Source of the DNA: Clostridia bacterium
Lineage (GTDB): Bacteria > Bacillota_A > Clostridia > Christensenellales > Aristaeellaceae
Length of the DNA stretch: 64,000 bases
Assembly (NCBI GenBank): GCA_017517815.1
Contig: JAFWYA010000030.1
Coordinates: 3,896-67,895 of the forward strand
Direction of reading: 5' to 3'
Shown here: positions 42,783 to 52,435 of the stretch, in pieces
Layout of the letters: the number at the start of each line of letters is the position of its first letter
Numbering within the stretch: position 1 is the first letter of the stretch
Notes under the pieces: generated by a model
The model's input: only the letters and a program-made list of their open reading frames with translations
What the model was told of the DNA's origin: nothing
Database searches by the model: none
Position numbers and translations under genes: made by a program

Positions 42783-43964
42783 TCAGTCTACGGTAAAGGT
42801 AAGCGTCTGAACGATCAGGGTACTCAAAAGCGCGCGTACGGACTGATCGCCGTCAAGAGTATAAATATCGGCCTCACACAGCCAGTCGCTGCCGTGCACG
42901 GCGGCCATTACGTCCAGCTGCACGCTGCATTCGCCGCTGCGTACCCAGTAGCCCAGCAGCGTATTTTCTACGCCGGATACCATTACGCGTTCTTCGGCAT
43001 CCAGCAGGATGGCAATGCCGAAACGGTCCACCAGCATCTGACGGATGGGCTGGGCAAGCGTGGCCATCATATCGGCAGTGACACCTGCAAAATCAGGCTC
43101 GCGAGCGCAGAACAGGGTGACTGCGCCCTTCATGTCGCCGGTGAGCAGCAGCGTTACGCCATGCTCTGTGATATCCTCCACGAAGGAGTTGAAAACGGCA
43201 TCCGCACCTTCGGCATTGGCGGAGAGGAACTGCTGGCGGATGCTTTCAAGCTCATCGGCAGGTGTGGCGGAAGTAACGACAATAAAATCATCGGGCAGCT
43301 TCAGGGTGAAACGGCCTTCGGGATCGGTGTAATCACTGCCCTGAAGCACATTGGCCTCGCCGCTGAAATTGAGGCTTTTAAGGAAAAACTGCAGGTCGGA
43401 AACGTCACTTTCAAGCTCTTTGGCGGCCTGTTCGTCGTAGCGGTACATGGCTTCGTCCGGCCATACAGCCCAAACCTCAACCATGCTGTTATCGGTACAG
43501 AAGGCAAAGGCCTCTGCCTTAAGGAGCACAACTGTGTTTTCACCCACGGTCAGATCTGTGGTGATGTGCAGCGCCTGTGTGCCGTAAACCTCTTCCACCT
43601 GCGCGCAGCTGGCATCATCATTGACGCTGACGACTTCCTTTGCGATGTTTGCAGCAATTTGTGGCCACATCGAGAGCAGTTCTTCAGCAGAGCGGGCGGT
43701 ACGCACCGGCGTGCTGCTCACGCTGGCCAGCGCGCGGCCGCATGGCATGCGCAGCACATATACGTCTCCGCGAAGCACCGCCTGCTGCATCAGGTCGTAC
43801 ATGGGCTGCAGGCCATCGGGCACGGCGAGGGACGCGACGTCGGTTACATAACATACCTCTGCGCCGTCGGGCAGAGCGTAGGAGGCGATGGTGTCCTCCT
43901 GGGCCAGGGCCGCCGGTATGAACAGCATCAGGCTCAAAACAAGAGCCAGCATGCGTTTGATCAT
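42783..43964 (-). CDS. Secreted protein of unknown function
   Basis: A 393-residue exported protein with signal peptide MIKRMLALVLSLMLFIPAALA (cleavage before QED) and a soluble, acidic body. It seems to have two similar alpha/beta segments (around 25-185 and 200-390), each of the kind that ends in a long helix, but no family can be named. ATG 43964 has TTGGAGTG 8 nt upstream and is preferred to the GTG nine bases earlier. Promoter TTGCGA-17-TACAAT on the minus strand. Co-transcribed with the GtrB-like gene. Confidence 0.7.
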   Translation of the reverse strand: MIKRMLALVLSLMLFIPAALAQEDTIASYALPDGAEVCYVTDVASLAVPDGLQPMYDLMQQAVLRGDVYVLRMPCGRALASVSSTPVRTARSAEELLSMWPQIAANIAKEVVSVNDDASCAQVEEVYGTQALHITTDLTVGENTVVLLKAEAFAFCTDNSMVEVWAVWPDEAMYRYDEQAAKELESDVSDLQFFLKSLNFSGEANVLQGSDYTDPEGRFTLKLPDDFIVVTSATPADELESIRQQFLSANAEGADAVFNSFVEDITEHGVTLLLTGDMKGAVTLFCAREPDFAGVTADMMATLAQPIRQMLVDRFGIAILLDAEERVMVSGVENTLLGYWVRSGECSVQLDVMAAVHGSDWLCEADIYTLDGDQSVRALLSTLIVQTLTFTVD

Positions 43965-43997
43965 CTGTATCACTCCAAATGGGCACTTTGATATTTT

Positions 43998-44026
43998 ATT
44001 GTACCACGTTATGCGTTTTTTCGCAA
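43998..44026 (-). promoter_or_regulatory. Promoter of the secreted-protein / GtrB-like operon
   Basis: Minus strand: TTGCGA (44021-44026), 17 bp, TACAAT (43998-44003), 33 bp before the start codon. Confidence 0.6.
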
Positions 44027-44035
44027 TGAATGGTG

Positions 44036-44956
44036 TTATGATTGGGTCAGACTGCGGGGCAGGCGCATATCGTCGCGGTAGACTTTTGCCCAGTCAAAAT
44101 CGCAAATGAGCTCTTCCAGCGTCGCAGGGCGCTCTTCAGACAAAAGGCCTGCGCTGAAGGCCAGCTTGCCCAACAGCTGCGGCGCGGTGAAACGGCGTGA
44201 CAGCGCAGTGAGATCCAGATCGCGGTCGCGCTTGGCCAGCCGCCTGCCGTCAGCATCCATCAAGAGGGGAATATGGATGTACTCCGGTACCGGATAGCCC
44301 AGCCTGCGCAGCAGATATATTTGTCTGGGTGTGGCGCTTAAGATGTCGCGGCCGCGCACCACCTGCGTAACGCCGCTGAGCGCGTCATCCACCACCACTG
44401 CCAGCTGATAACCAAACAGCCCGTCTGAACGGCGCAGGATAAAATCGCCGCAGTCGCAGGCGAGGTTTTCGCATTGGTCGCCGTACAGCCCGTCCTGAAA
44501 GCAAAGTACTTCGTCCGGTACGCGGACGCGCATGGCCGGGGCGCGGTTTTCGGCAAGGCGCGCTGCTTCATCAGCCGTCAGGTTTGCGCAGGTGCGCTGA
44601 TACACAAACTGGGTGTCGCCCAGGTTGGGTGCAACGCTGGCATGCAGCTGTGCCCGCGTGCAGAAGCAGGGGTAGATCAGCCCCTGCTTTGCAAGATTGT
44701 CCAGATGCTGCTGGTAAATGTGCGAGCGCTGGCTTTGCCACAGCGGTTCTTCATCCCACGTGAAGCCAAACCACCGCAAATCTTCAATGGCCTGCAGCGA
44801 CAGTGCGCGCGGACAGCGGGGAATATCAAGATCCTCGATACGCAGAAGAAAACGTCCGCCTTCATGGCGCACGGAAAGGTAGGCAAGCATGGCGCACAGC
44901 ACATTGCCAAGGTGCAGCCTGCCGCTGGGCGTTGGCGCAAAACGGCCTGTGAGCAT
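44036..44956 (-). CDS. gluQ: Glutamyl-Q tRNA(Asp) synthetase
   Basis: A 306-residue paralogue of the catalytic domain of glutamyl-tRNA synthetase without anticodon-binding domain. It has the HIGH-like FAPTPSGRLHLGN at 6-18, RIEDLDIPR near 42, YPCFCTRAQL near 100 (first half of the zinc site) and the KMSKS-like RRLAKRDRD near 242. Such enzymes attach glutamate to queuosine in tRNA(Asp). A full-length GltX would be about 480 residues, so this is the short type. ATG 44956 follows GGAGGG by 6 nt. Transcribed alone from TTGTGG-17-TATAGT. Confidence 0.9.
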   Translation of the reverse strand: MLTGRFAPTPSGRLHLGNVLCAMLAYLSVRHEGGRFLLRIEDLDIPRCPRALSLQAIEDLRWFGFTWDEEPLWQSQRSHIYQQHLDNLAKQGLIYPCFCTRAQLHASVAPNLGDTQFVYQRTCANLTADEAARLAENRAPAMRVRVPDEVLCFQDGLYGDQCENLACDCGDFILRRSDGLFGYQLAVVVDDALSGVTQVVRGRDILSATPRQIYLLRRLGYPVPEYIHIPLLMDADGRRLAKRDRDLDLTALSRRFTAPQLLGKLAFSAGLLSEERPATLEELICDFDWAKVYRDDMRLPRSLTQS

Positions 44957-44990
44957 AAAAAGCCCTCCTTTCAGTGATGCATCTGTTACG

Positions 44991-45019
44991 ACTATAACAG
45001 AAGACTGCTGAAACCACAA
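44991..45019 (-). promoter_or_regulatory. Promoter of gluQ
   Basis: Minus strand: TTGTGG (45014-45019), 17 bp, TATAGT (44991-44996), 34 bp before the start codon. Confidence 0.6.
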
Positions 45020-45198
45020 GAAGGGAAGCATTTATATATCTGTTGGAATGTTGAAAAATGCATCGTTTTGTGGCAGATGGGACATGGAAAAAAACGGAAA
45101 AAGTGATATACTCTTATTGTGGGACAACTCACAGCTTTTTTGTTGTCCCTAAATACAGAAATCAACCGCTGGTCATACGAAAGGAAGCGCTTATAAAA

Positions 45199-48100
45199 AT
45201 GAAACGGTTTTGGGGTTTGCTGATGCTGCTGGTACTTGTGCTTGCCGTGGCGGGAGCGGAGACTGCAACGGATACATACGTGTTTAAACCAAATGACAGG
45301 TATTATGCCGCCTCACCGCACAGGGTAGGCGTAGCAAGCACCAGCCTTCCATGGGGATATACAGATGGGGCCAGTATATATAAAATGGTCAAAGACGGCA
45401 ACATCTATATGGGCTATTGTGCCGATCTTGGCCAGTTTTTTGGAGCCGACAAAATCAACTACCATCGTTATGAACTTGAGTATTCCGGTGCATTGCCGGG
45501 AAATCGGCAAGGGCTGTGGTTTAGGCAGAACGCAGGTAAAGTGCGCGCTATTCTGGAGCACGGCTACTGGCCGGAGGGTGCAACCTTTGTCAACGGAAAA
45601 GCGCAGGATACGAGAGAATACCGCGACGCCATCCGTATCCAGCTAGAAGCGCTGGGAACGGCAGCAGGCCTTTCTGAAGAAGAGGCAAAAAAATTGACCG
45701 GCGCTGAAGCAATCACGGCAACACAGGCGGCCATCTGGTCGTACACAAATGGTTATCAGCCGGCTGCATACGACAGCCAACCGGTGACTTTCAGCAGCTC
45801 AACATATGTATTGCAGAAATATCCTCACTGGTTCAGTTATCTTAATGATAAGTCCATCACCGTGGCCGACAACATTGCGGCAGTGCCTGATGAAGGAAAT
45901 TATCCAAACGAAGAACCGCTGCCTAACTGGGAGGGAGGGGAGTATGCGAGCCAGCTCAAGCCGGTCTATGATCGCATTTTGGCTGTTTATAACTATCTGG
46001 TTGGGTGCACTCCCGTCGAAAAGCCGCTGACACGTCAGCTGGACAATGAATACGTCATCCTTTCGGATGTGTGGGATGGCAGCGGATCCGGCAACTGGTG
46101 GGACTGGATTTTCGGAACAGCGAAGCCTGATCAGCCCTATTACTGCGTGCTGGCCCGCTTCAAGCTGACTGGTGATGACAAGCAGCTCAATGCTTTGGAG
46201 TTGGAAGCAAAGCTGATGGTCGACGGTCAAGAGGCCGTTGCGCAGAACTTTGATCTGAAGGCTGCCAACCCCGGCAACACTACATCCGCTGAACTTACCG
46301 GCCCGGATGCCAACGGTTATTATACGGTGAAGTTCCTCTACCCGCTGACGGCAGCACAGGTGGAGGGCAGTTCCCAGGTGGTGCTTACCCTCAGCGGCAA
46401 TCAGACGGTGGAAGATACCTACCTGTACTATCCCTATAAAGACGAAGATACGGATGGCCGTACGCACAGCCAGGCGCTGGTGGGCCGCGGTCACGGCCTT
46501 CAGACCATTGATGACACCTCCACGCTGTCCATCGATTCGGCGAAATGGACGATCAGCGGCAAAAAGTACCGCCACAGCGACCTGTCCAAAGTGCCGTATG
46601 AATTCAAGCTGGAGCAGATCGATGACAGCGGCAATGCGGTCAGTTCTTTCCCTGCCGTTACGGTGAAAAACGATGACAGCGGCAGCTTCAGCTTCCCGGC
46701 CATCAGCTATGTCAACCCCGGCACCTACCGTTATAAGGTGACGGAGGTCATCCCTGCCGGTGCTGACGACGCAGAATATGATCAGGGTCACTACATTGTG
46801 ACCGTTACCGTAAGCAAAAGCGGTTCTGTGCTGCTGGTGAACGACACGCCAACCATTCAGTATTATGCAGACAGCAGTGCGGCTGGTCAAACCCAAACGG
46901 AGATCGCCTTTGTCAACAGGCCGACCATCACCTTTACGGTAAACAAGGTATGGGCTATTCTACCGGAAGATGCGGCTCTCAAGCCGGACGCCGTCAGCGT
47001 TATTCTGTATGAAAACAACATCCGCTACGGGGAACCTGTTACCCTCAGCGAAGCCAACGGCTGGAGCTACACCTGGGAAGACCTGAACCCCAACTCCAGC
47101 TGGCGTGTACAGGAGGAATCGCTTGATAACTTTGCCTCCAGCACTCCGGAAACGTTTGGCCCGGACGATCTGGACGGTAAGTCCGGCCATGAGGCGATCA
47201 TCACCAACAGCAGCCTTACCACGACTGTCAGCGCGCGCAAGGTATGGAATCTGCAGCCCTATCACAAGCAGACGCCCGTCACCCTGCAGCTGGTAATGGA
47301 CGGCAAGCCTGTTGAGGGCAAGTCTGTCATGCTGCCCATCAATGGAAACCAGTGGTGGTGCACCTGGCTCAATCTGGAACGCGGCCACACATGGAAGGTT
47401 CAGGAGGTTAATGTGCCCGACGGCATGACCTCCAGCGTGGAGGTAACGTCCAACGGGCGCGACTTTGCCTTTGTGGTCACCAATACCGGCAATGTGGAAA
47501 AGGCCGATTACACTGTGCAAAAGACGTGGAGCCTTGAGGAATATCAGACCAAAGAGCCCGTGCAGGTAAAGCTGTTCTACAGCGTCGACGGCGAGGATTG
47601 GACACAGTACGGAGACGAGGTCACGCTGAATGAGGCCAACAGTTGGAGCCATACCTGGAGCCAGCTGGAGACCGGTTATCAGTGGAAGGTGGAAGAAGTC
47701 AATGTGCCCGAAGGCATGACGGTCACCTGCAGCGGCCCTGCGAAGAATGGCGAAGGCTATCAATTCACCATCAACAACGCTACGAATGTCACCAAAAAGC
47801 AGTACAGCGTGCGCAAAGACTGGAACCTGAAGGACTATGATGCAGCCCTGAAACGGGAGATCGAAGTGCAGCTGTACAGGGCGGAGGGCGACGGCGCTCC
47901 TGCTGCCTATGGCGAAAAGGTAAAGCTCAACCAGGCCAACAACTGGAGTCACAGCTTCGGCGAGCTGGATGCGCACTACACCTGGTCTGTGGAGGAAGTG
48001 TCGTCCATCGGCCATGTGACCACCGCCTACACCACTGAAACCGACGATGCGACCGGCGCGGTCACGCTGGTGATCACCAATACATCCGAGGCTGAAAAGG

Positions 48101-49377
48101 CGGATTATTCTGTCACCAAGGTGTGGGAACTGGCAGCTCATCAGACGGCGCCTGAATCCGTGCAGGTGCAGCTGTATTACAGCCTTGACGGTACGAACTG
48201 GACGCAGCATGGCGCGCCCGTCACACTGAATGCAGACAACCGCTGGCACCATACATGGGAGAACCTTGAAACGGGCTATATCTGGAAGGTGGAGGAAACC
48301 AGCGAACTGGATCATATAATTTCGACGGTATCTCCGGCGAAATCTGAGAAATATGAAGCGCAGAGTTTTACCATCACCAACACCACCGATGTGGAAAGCG
48401 GCAATTACAGCGTAACGAAGGAATGGAAGCTGAAGCCTTATCAGACGGAGCCTGCATCCGTGCAGGTGCAGCTGTACAAGGCGGTGGGCGACGGTGCTGC
48501 GACTGCCGAGGGAGAGCCTGTTGAACTGAATGAGTCCAACAACTGGACTTATACGTGGGAAAATCTTGACAAGGGTTATGTGTGGTCTGTGAAGGAAGTC
48601 GGCTTGCCGAATGACATGATTGCAACAATCGTGCCGGAGAAGTCCGAAAAGGGCAGCACGGCGGATTTCACCATCACCAACACCACGAAGGTCAGCTATG
48701 CTGATTACAGCGTGACCAAGAAGTACGCTGAAAACATTCACACCCACAGGCATCAGCCCATCAGCGTGGCGCTTTACCGCAGCGTCAATGGCAAGGATGA
48801 GATCAAATATGGCTCCTCCGTTACCCTCAGCAGGGAAAATGGCTGGCGCTATGTATGGGAGCGGCTGGACAGCGGCTATACCTGGCGCGTGGAGGAGGAA
48901 AACCTGCCCGAAAATATGGAGGCAGCCATCGTCGGCCCGATTGACGTGACTGAAGAAGGCGATCTGGTTGACCAGAAATGGTTTGAGATCACCAACTGCT
49001 ATACCTATGTGCCGGTGGATATTACGGTGCACAAGCAATGGAGCATTGCCGATGAAGGCATGATTCCTGAAAACGTCAAAATGACCCTTTACCGCAACGG
49101 CGTTGAATGGGATACCGTCATCCTGACCAGGGAGATGGACTGGAGCTATGTGTGGGACGGCCTGGACGCCGGCTATGAATGGACGGTGAAGGAGACGGAA
49201 GTGCCTGACGGCATGGTAAGCGAAGTGGAGCGCGTGGGCAACACATTTGTTGTCATCAACCGCGACGCGCCCAAACTGCCTGTTACCGGCGACAGTCACA
49301 GCCCGGCCCTGCTGGCATGGCTGAGCCTGCTGGCACTGACGGCATTTGGCGCACTGCTTCGCCGCAAACGCGCATAA
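45199..49377 (+). CDS. LPxTG wall-anchored adhesin with TQXA thioester domain and eight Cna-B repeats
   Basis: A 1392-residue surface protein. Signal peptide 1-20. An N-terminal TQXA domain has Cys74 (MGYCADLGQ) and Gln176 (ATQAAIWSY) as the likely internal thioester pair that can bond covalently to host ligands. A pilin isopeptide-linker-like domain spans about 445-575, then eight Cna-B repeats of about 95 residues (578-1355). Each has the K-x-W strand, a V-x-E and a closing T-N for isopeptide bonds. Sortase signal LPVTG at 1360-1364, a hydrophobic span and RRKRA. No sortase gene in view. ATG 45199 sits at the signal peptide, although the frame is open upstream. Confidence 0.92.
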   Translation: MKRFWGLLMLLVLVLAVAGAETATDTYVFKPNDRYYAASPHRVGVASTSLPWGYTDGASIYKMVKDGNIYMGYCADLGQFFGADKINYHRYELEYSGALPGNRQGLWFRQNAGKVRAILEHGYWPEGATFVNGKAQDTREYRDAIRIQLEALGTAAGLSEEEAKKLTGAEAITATQAAIWSYTNGYQPAAYDSQPVTFSSSTYVLQKYPHWFSYLNDKSITVADNIAAVPDEGNYPNEEPLPNWEGGEYASQLKPVYDRILAVYNYLVGCTPVEKPLTRQLDNEYVILSDVWDGSGSGNWWDWIFGTAKPDQPYYCVLARFKLTGDDKQLNALELEAKLMVDGQEAVAQNFDLKAANPGNTTSAELTGPDANGYYTVKFLYPLTAAQVEGSSQVVLTLSGNQTVEDTYLYYPYKDEDTDGRTHSQALVGRGHGLQTIDDTSTLSIDSAKWTISGKKYRHSDLSKVPYEFKLEQIDDSGNAVSSFPAVTVKNDDSGSFSFPAISYVNPGTYRYKVTEVIPAGADDAEYDQGHYIVTVTVSKSGSVLLVNDTPTIQYYADSSAAGQTQTEIAFVNRPTITFTVNKVWAILPEDAALKPDAVSVILYENNIRYGEPVTLSEANGWSYTWEDLNPNSSWRVQEESLDNFASSTPETFGPDDLDGKSGHEAIITNSSLTTTVSARKVWNLQPYHKQTPVTLQLVMDGKPVEGKSVMLPINGNQWWCTWLNLERGHTWKVQEVNVPDGMTSSVEVTSNGRDFAFVVTNTGNVEKADYTVQKTWSLEEYQTKEPVQVKLFYSVDGEDWTQYGDEVTLNEANSWSHTWSQLETGYQWKVEEVNVPEGMTVTCSGPAKNGEGYQFTINNATNVTKKQYSVRKDWNLKDYDAALKREIEVQLYRAEGDGAPAAYGEKVKLNQANNWSHSFGELDAHYTWSVEEVSSIGHVTTAYTTETDDATGAVTLVITNTSEAEKADYSVTKVWELAAHQTAPESVQVQLYYSLDGTNWTQHGAPVTLNADNRWHHTWENLETGYIWKVEETSELDHIISTVSPAKSEKYEAQSFTITNTTDVESGNYSVTKEWKLKPYQTEPASVQVQLYKAVGDGAATAEGEPVELNESNNWTYTWENLDKGYVWSVKEVGLPNDMIATIVPEKSEKGSTADFTITNTTKVSYADYSVTKKYAENIHTHRHQPISVALYRSVNGKDEIKYGSSVTLSRENGWRYVWERLDSGYTWRVEEENLPENMEAAIVGPIDVTEEGDLVDQKWFEITNCYTYVPVDITVHKQWSIADEGMIPENVKMTLYRNGVEWDTVILTREMDWSYVWDGLDAGYEWTVKETEVPDGMVSEVERVGNTFVVINRDAPKLPVTGDSHSPALLAWLSLLALTAFGALLRRKRA

Positions 49378-49380
49378 ATG

Positions 49381-49414
49381 ACAAAAAGGGTGGTCGAAAG
49401 ATCGCCCTTTTTGT
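49381..49414 (+). terminator. Terminator of the adhesin gene
   Basis: ACAAAAAGGGTGGTC / GATCGCCCTTTTTGT with a GAAA loop and one G-T wobble; near-symmetric A and T runs. Confidence 0.85.
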
Positions 49415-49436
49415 CTGCTCTGATGACGAAAAAGAA

Positions 49437-49466
49437 TTGATTTTTCACCTGCTGCAGCCGTATAAT
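49437..49466 (+). promoter_or_regulatory. Promoter of the cysteine-rich membrane protein gene
   Basis: TTGATT (49437-49442), 18 bp, TATAAT (49461-49466), 36 bp before the start codon. Confidence 0.6.
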
Positions 49467-49502
49467 GATGAACGGCTTATGCAGCCGGAATGAGGTGAAA
49501 CC

Positions 49503-50264
49503 ATGAACTATTTTCAGTGGAGCAGCATGTCGCCTGTACGCAGGCGTTATTTTCTGCGGCTTTTCGGGCGCGTGCTGATTCTGGCAGCCTGCGCGGTGAT
49601 ATGCGTCGCCTGTCCGCAGCAATACGATATTCTTTATGGATGGCAGTTTTTCAAACAGCCGTCCATCATGCACATCCTGTGGCTGATCTGGATGGCGGAC
49701 ATGGCTGTGCAGCTGCTGCCTGTACGAAGCCATATCCCGCTGGGGTCGCAAAAGCTGTTCAAACTGCGTTTTAAACCCATTCGCGAAAAGTTCAGCCGCA
49801 GAGCGCTTCGGCAGTATATCATCAGCACGACACGTTCGGCATTCTGGGTGCTGCTTTTGTGGACGGCACTCATCGCAGTGATCGGTGTATTGTATTATGC
49901 GGGCATTTTAAACCGCACAGCGCTGTTTATGATATCCGTCGTTTTTTATGTGTGCGACCTCATCTGCGTGCTCATCTGGTGCCCGTTCAGGCTGATCATG
50001 AAAAACCGCTGCTGCACCACCTGCCGTATTTTCAACTGGGATCACCTGATGATGTTTACGCCTATGCTGTTTGTGGACAGCTTTTACTCCTGGAGCCTGC
50101 TGGGTGTGGCCATCGCTGTGTGGATCGTGTGGGAGAGCTGCATCATGCTGTTCCCCGAGCGGTTCTGGGAGCAGACCAATACGGCCCTGCGCTGCTCTGA
50201 ATGCACGGACAAGCTGTGCACCCAGTACTGCCAGAAGTTAAGAAAAGAAAGAACAACACCGTGA
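49503..50264 (+). CDS. Polytopic membrane protein with cysteine clusters, function unknown
   Basis: A 253-residue protein with about six membrane spans. It has three cysteine groups facing the same side by topology guess: CAVICVACPQ near 30, RCCTTC near 165 between spans, and CSECTDKLCTQYC near 237 in the soluble tail. The last is a Cys-rich motif able to hold zinc or an iron-sulfur cluster. The WNDH-like FNWDHLMMFTP precedes a span near 178. I recognise no named family. AGGTGAAACC precedes the ATG. Single-gene unit. Confidence 0.6.
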   Translation: MNYFQWSSMSPVRRRYFLRLFGRVLILAACAVICVACPQQYDILYGWQFFKQPSIMHILWLIWMADMAVQLLPVRSHIPLGSQKLFKLRFKPIREKFSRRALRQYIISTTRSAFWVLLLWTALIAVIGVLYYAGILNRTALFMISVVFYVCDLICVLIWCPFRLIMKNRCCTTCRIFNWDHLMMFTPMLFVDSFYSWSLLGVAIAVWIVWESCIMLFPERFWEQTNTALRCSECTDKLCTQYCQKLRKERTTP

Positions 50265-50287
50265 CGCAAAGTCACGGTGTTGTTGTA
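50256..50287 (+). terminator. Terminator after the cysteine-rich membrane protein
   Basis: AACACCGTGAC-GCAAA-GTCACGGTGTT followed by GTTGT; the stem begins over the last codons of the gene. Confidence 0.8.
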
Positions 50288-50619
50288 TGCTGGCAAATGA
50301 CTCAAAAACTAATACAATTCCCGGCTATCGTTTTGGAATAACCCTTTCATTTTGCATTGGGTGTATTTGGGTGCAAAAAAAGGCTCGGTGAGTGCGATGA
50401 CGAGCTTTCATTTTTATGTCAGACTACCTCCTGTTGGAGATGGCATTTCCCGCGACGAGCTCAATCATTCGTTCGTTGGAATTCTGATGATTGCAGTAAC
50501 ATGAGTATGGCAACTACGCGACAAACCTGATCAATAGAAACATTAAGAAGGCACAGGTAAGAAGAACACAATCCTCTTGCCTGTGCTTTTCAATGATTCA
50601 TTTGCTTTAACGAAACAAG
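50288..50619. other. Intergenic stretch without genes
   Basis: No credible reading frame is seen. It holds a second hairpin near 50549-50587 (GCACAGG...CCTGTGC, followed by TTTTC on the plus strand). Its left part is AT-rich with no recognisable regulatory element. It separates the cysteine-rich membrane gene from the end of the decayed symporter gene. Confidence 0.6.
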
Positions 50620-52005
50620 TCATCCCCTAAAATGATCGTCTTTAGAAAACTTGGCCACAATTCCACTCAGCGCGATAACCGCCAGCAGATTGGGAATGAC
50701 CATCAAACCATTAAACATATCGGATATATCCCATACCAGAGAAACCTTCTGGAAGGAGTCCACGACGATGAATGCAAGCACAATGATTCCATACAATACC
50801 CGGGTGACCTTGCTGCCTTTGAACAGGACTTTTACATTGCTCTCACCAAAGAAGTATCAGCCAATAATGGTAGAGAAGGCAAAGAACAGCAAGCAAATCG
50901 CCACGAAGGCATTACCGAAAGCTCCAAAGGAGTGCTTAAAGGCAACTTGTGCCAGTGCGGTGCCGTCCAGCATCATTCCATCAGCACCGGTGGTACCCAG
51001 CATACCAGAGGTCAGAATCACCAGAGCCGTCATCGTCAACACGATAAAGGTATCAATGGATACGTCGATCATGGCAACAGCGCCCTGATCCTGGGACTTG
51101 TTCACCTTGGCCAGCGCATGAGCATGAGGCGTGGAACCCATACCAGCCTCATTGGAAAACAAGCCGCGCGCGACACCGAAGCGCATGGCCTCTTTGATGC
51201 CAATGCCCAAAGCGCCGCCCATGACGGCCTGCGGATTAAAAGTACCAACAAAAATAGATTTCAACGCAGGCAAGATGTTTTGGTAATTCATAAAGATCAA
51301 TACCAGAAAGCCTACAATATAGAACACAGCCGTCAGAGGAACAAGCTTCTCAGTGATAGTGGCAAGGGCACTTGACGCCGCCCAGAAAGATGAATGCAGA
51401 GAATGCGGATACTGCAATACCGGTCCAAAGCTTCGGAATACCAAATGCGGTGTAGAACGCTTCGCAGATGGAGTTGGCCTGCACCATGTTGCCCATGAAA
51501 CCAAGCGCCAAAATAATGGCAACGCCAAAGAATACTGCAAGGAACAAACCAAGCTTTCCTTTAAAAGCTGCCTTGATATAGTAGATAGGACCGCCCAGAA
51601 CTTCGCCATCCGTGCCAAACTTCTTAAAGCGCTGCGCGAGCACAGCTTCTCCATAGATGGTTGCCATACCGAAAAAAGCAGAAACCTATATCCAGAACAC
51701 GGCGCCAGGGCCGCCAGCCACCAACGCAGTCGCACAGCCGGCAATGTTGCCTGTACCAATCTGTGCAGCAACTGCCGTAGCCAGAGCCTGGAAGGAACTC
51801 ATGCCGTCCTTGCCGGCTTTTTTACCTCGCAAGCTGATGTTGCCAAAGACAAGACGCAGGCCCCCTTTAAACTTTTTCACCTGAACAAATCCGGTGCGGA
51901 AGAAAAAAACACACCGCTTCCCAACAGAAGGAACAGCAGGAGAAGCCACTTGTTCCAGAGCAGATCGTTAATGACGGTTACAACATTGCTTAATACAGCT
52001 TCCAT
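50620..52005 (-). pseudogene. Decayed amino-acid (glycine/alanine):sodium symporter, AGCS family
   Basis: Read on the minus strand, the whole length matches an AGCS symporter in pieces. It begins [19 protein letters not shown] (ATG 52005, AGGAG upstream), and a frameshift follows in the T-run at about 51903-51909. It continues with [13 protein letters not shown] and [26 protein letters not shown] replaces Trp at 51686-51688, a second frameshift lies near 51371-51376, a TGA replaces Trp at 50857-50859, and the normal end reads VAKFSKDDHFRG. Four lesions make it nonfunctional. A tandem glycine riboswitch still precedes it, indicating that the lost cargo was glycine. Confidence 0.88.
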
Positions 52006-52118
52006 ATTGTATCTCCTCATTTCTTTTCGACAAATAAACCGGCATGCGCCGGTGGCACCTCGACCAAGGTACAGAAAATCCAAGCCCGTCCTGCGATCCA
52101 AACCTGACTTTTCTGCAA

Positions 52119-52147
52119 CAAAAACGCCGGGCGCAAATGCTCCGGCG
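52119..52147 (-). terminator. Expression-platform terminator of the glycine riboswitch
   Basis: On the minus strand CGCCGG...CCCGGCG is followed by TTTTTG. It lies between the aptamers and the symporter start, where a transcriptional switch would act. Confidence 0.6.
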
Positions 52148-52192
52148 AATAAAGCGATATAAATAAGAATCCACCCTACACATTGTAGAGGT

Positions 52193-52362
52193 CATATCTC
52201 ACTCTGTCCTTTTACCTGAGAGATTCGGCATCAGCTGCCTTTCACCTTCGGTACTCATTTACTGAGATTCTCCAGAGCTACATCCATTCTTAGTCCCCAC
52301 CTGATATCAGGCACCCGAGAGTTTTACTCCTTCGGTAGGCACAAGGCCATTTCTCCAAACCG
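52193..52362 (-). promoter_or_regulatory. Tandem glycine riboswitch
   Basis: On the minus strand two glycine aptamers lie in series. The first is TTTGGAGAAATGGCC...TACCGAAGGAGTAAAAC...CTCTCGGGT. The second is CTCTGGAGAATCTC...GTACCGAAGGTGAAAGGC...CTCTCAGGTAAAAGGACAGAG, containing the hallmark AGG(C/T)AAAAGGACAGAG. This is the gcvT-type tandem architecture. It controls the now broken AGCS symporter gene, with a terminator hairpin in between. Confidence 0.92.
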
Positions 52363-52383
52363 TTTTTCACGCAGAGCCAAGAT

Positions 52384-52418
52384 AAAACACCCACCGATTG
52401 TATTCAACCGGTGGGTGA
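52384..52418 (-). terminator. Terminator of fhs
   Basis: Minus strand CACCCACCGGTTGAATACAA... closes with TCGGTGGGTG and TTTTATC. It lies 18 bp past the fhs stop and just upstream of the glycine riboswitch. Confidence 0.85.
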
Positions 52419-52435
52419 ACAAATGGCTGAGGCGA

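Noticed and set aside
46960..49299. A 779-codon open frame on the minus strand within the adhesin
   Set aside because: Antisense to the Cna-B repeats; the opposite strand of a repetitive GC-biased gene stays open by chance and shows no domain pattern.
51903..51909. Single sequencing error in a T/A homopolymer as full explanation of the broken symporter
   Set aside because: One frameshift lies in a homopolymer, but two Trp-to-stop changes and another frameshift elsewhere cannot be explained that way.
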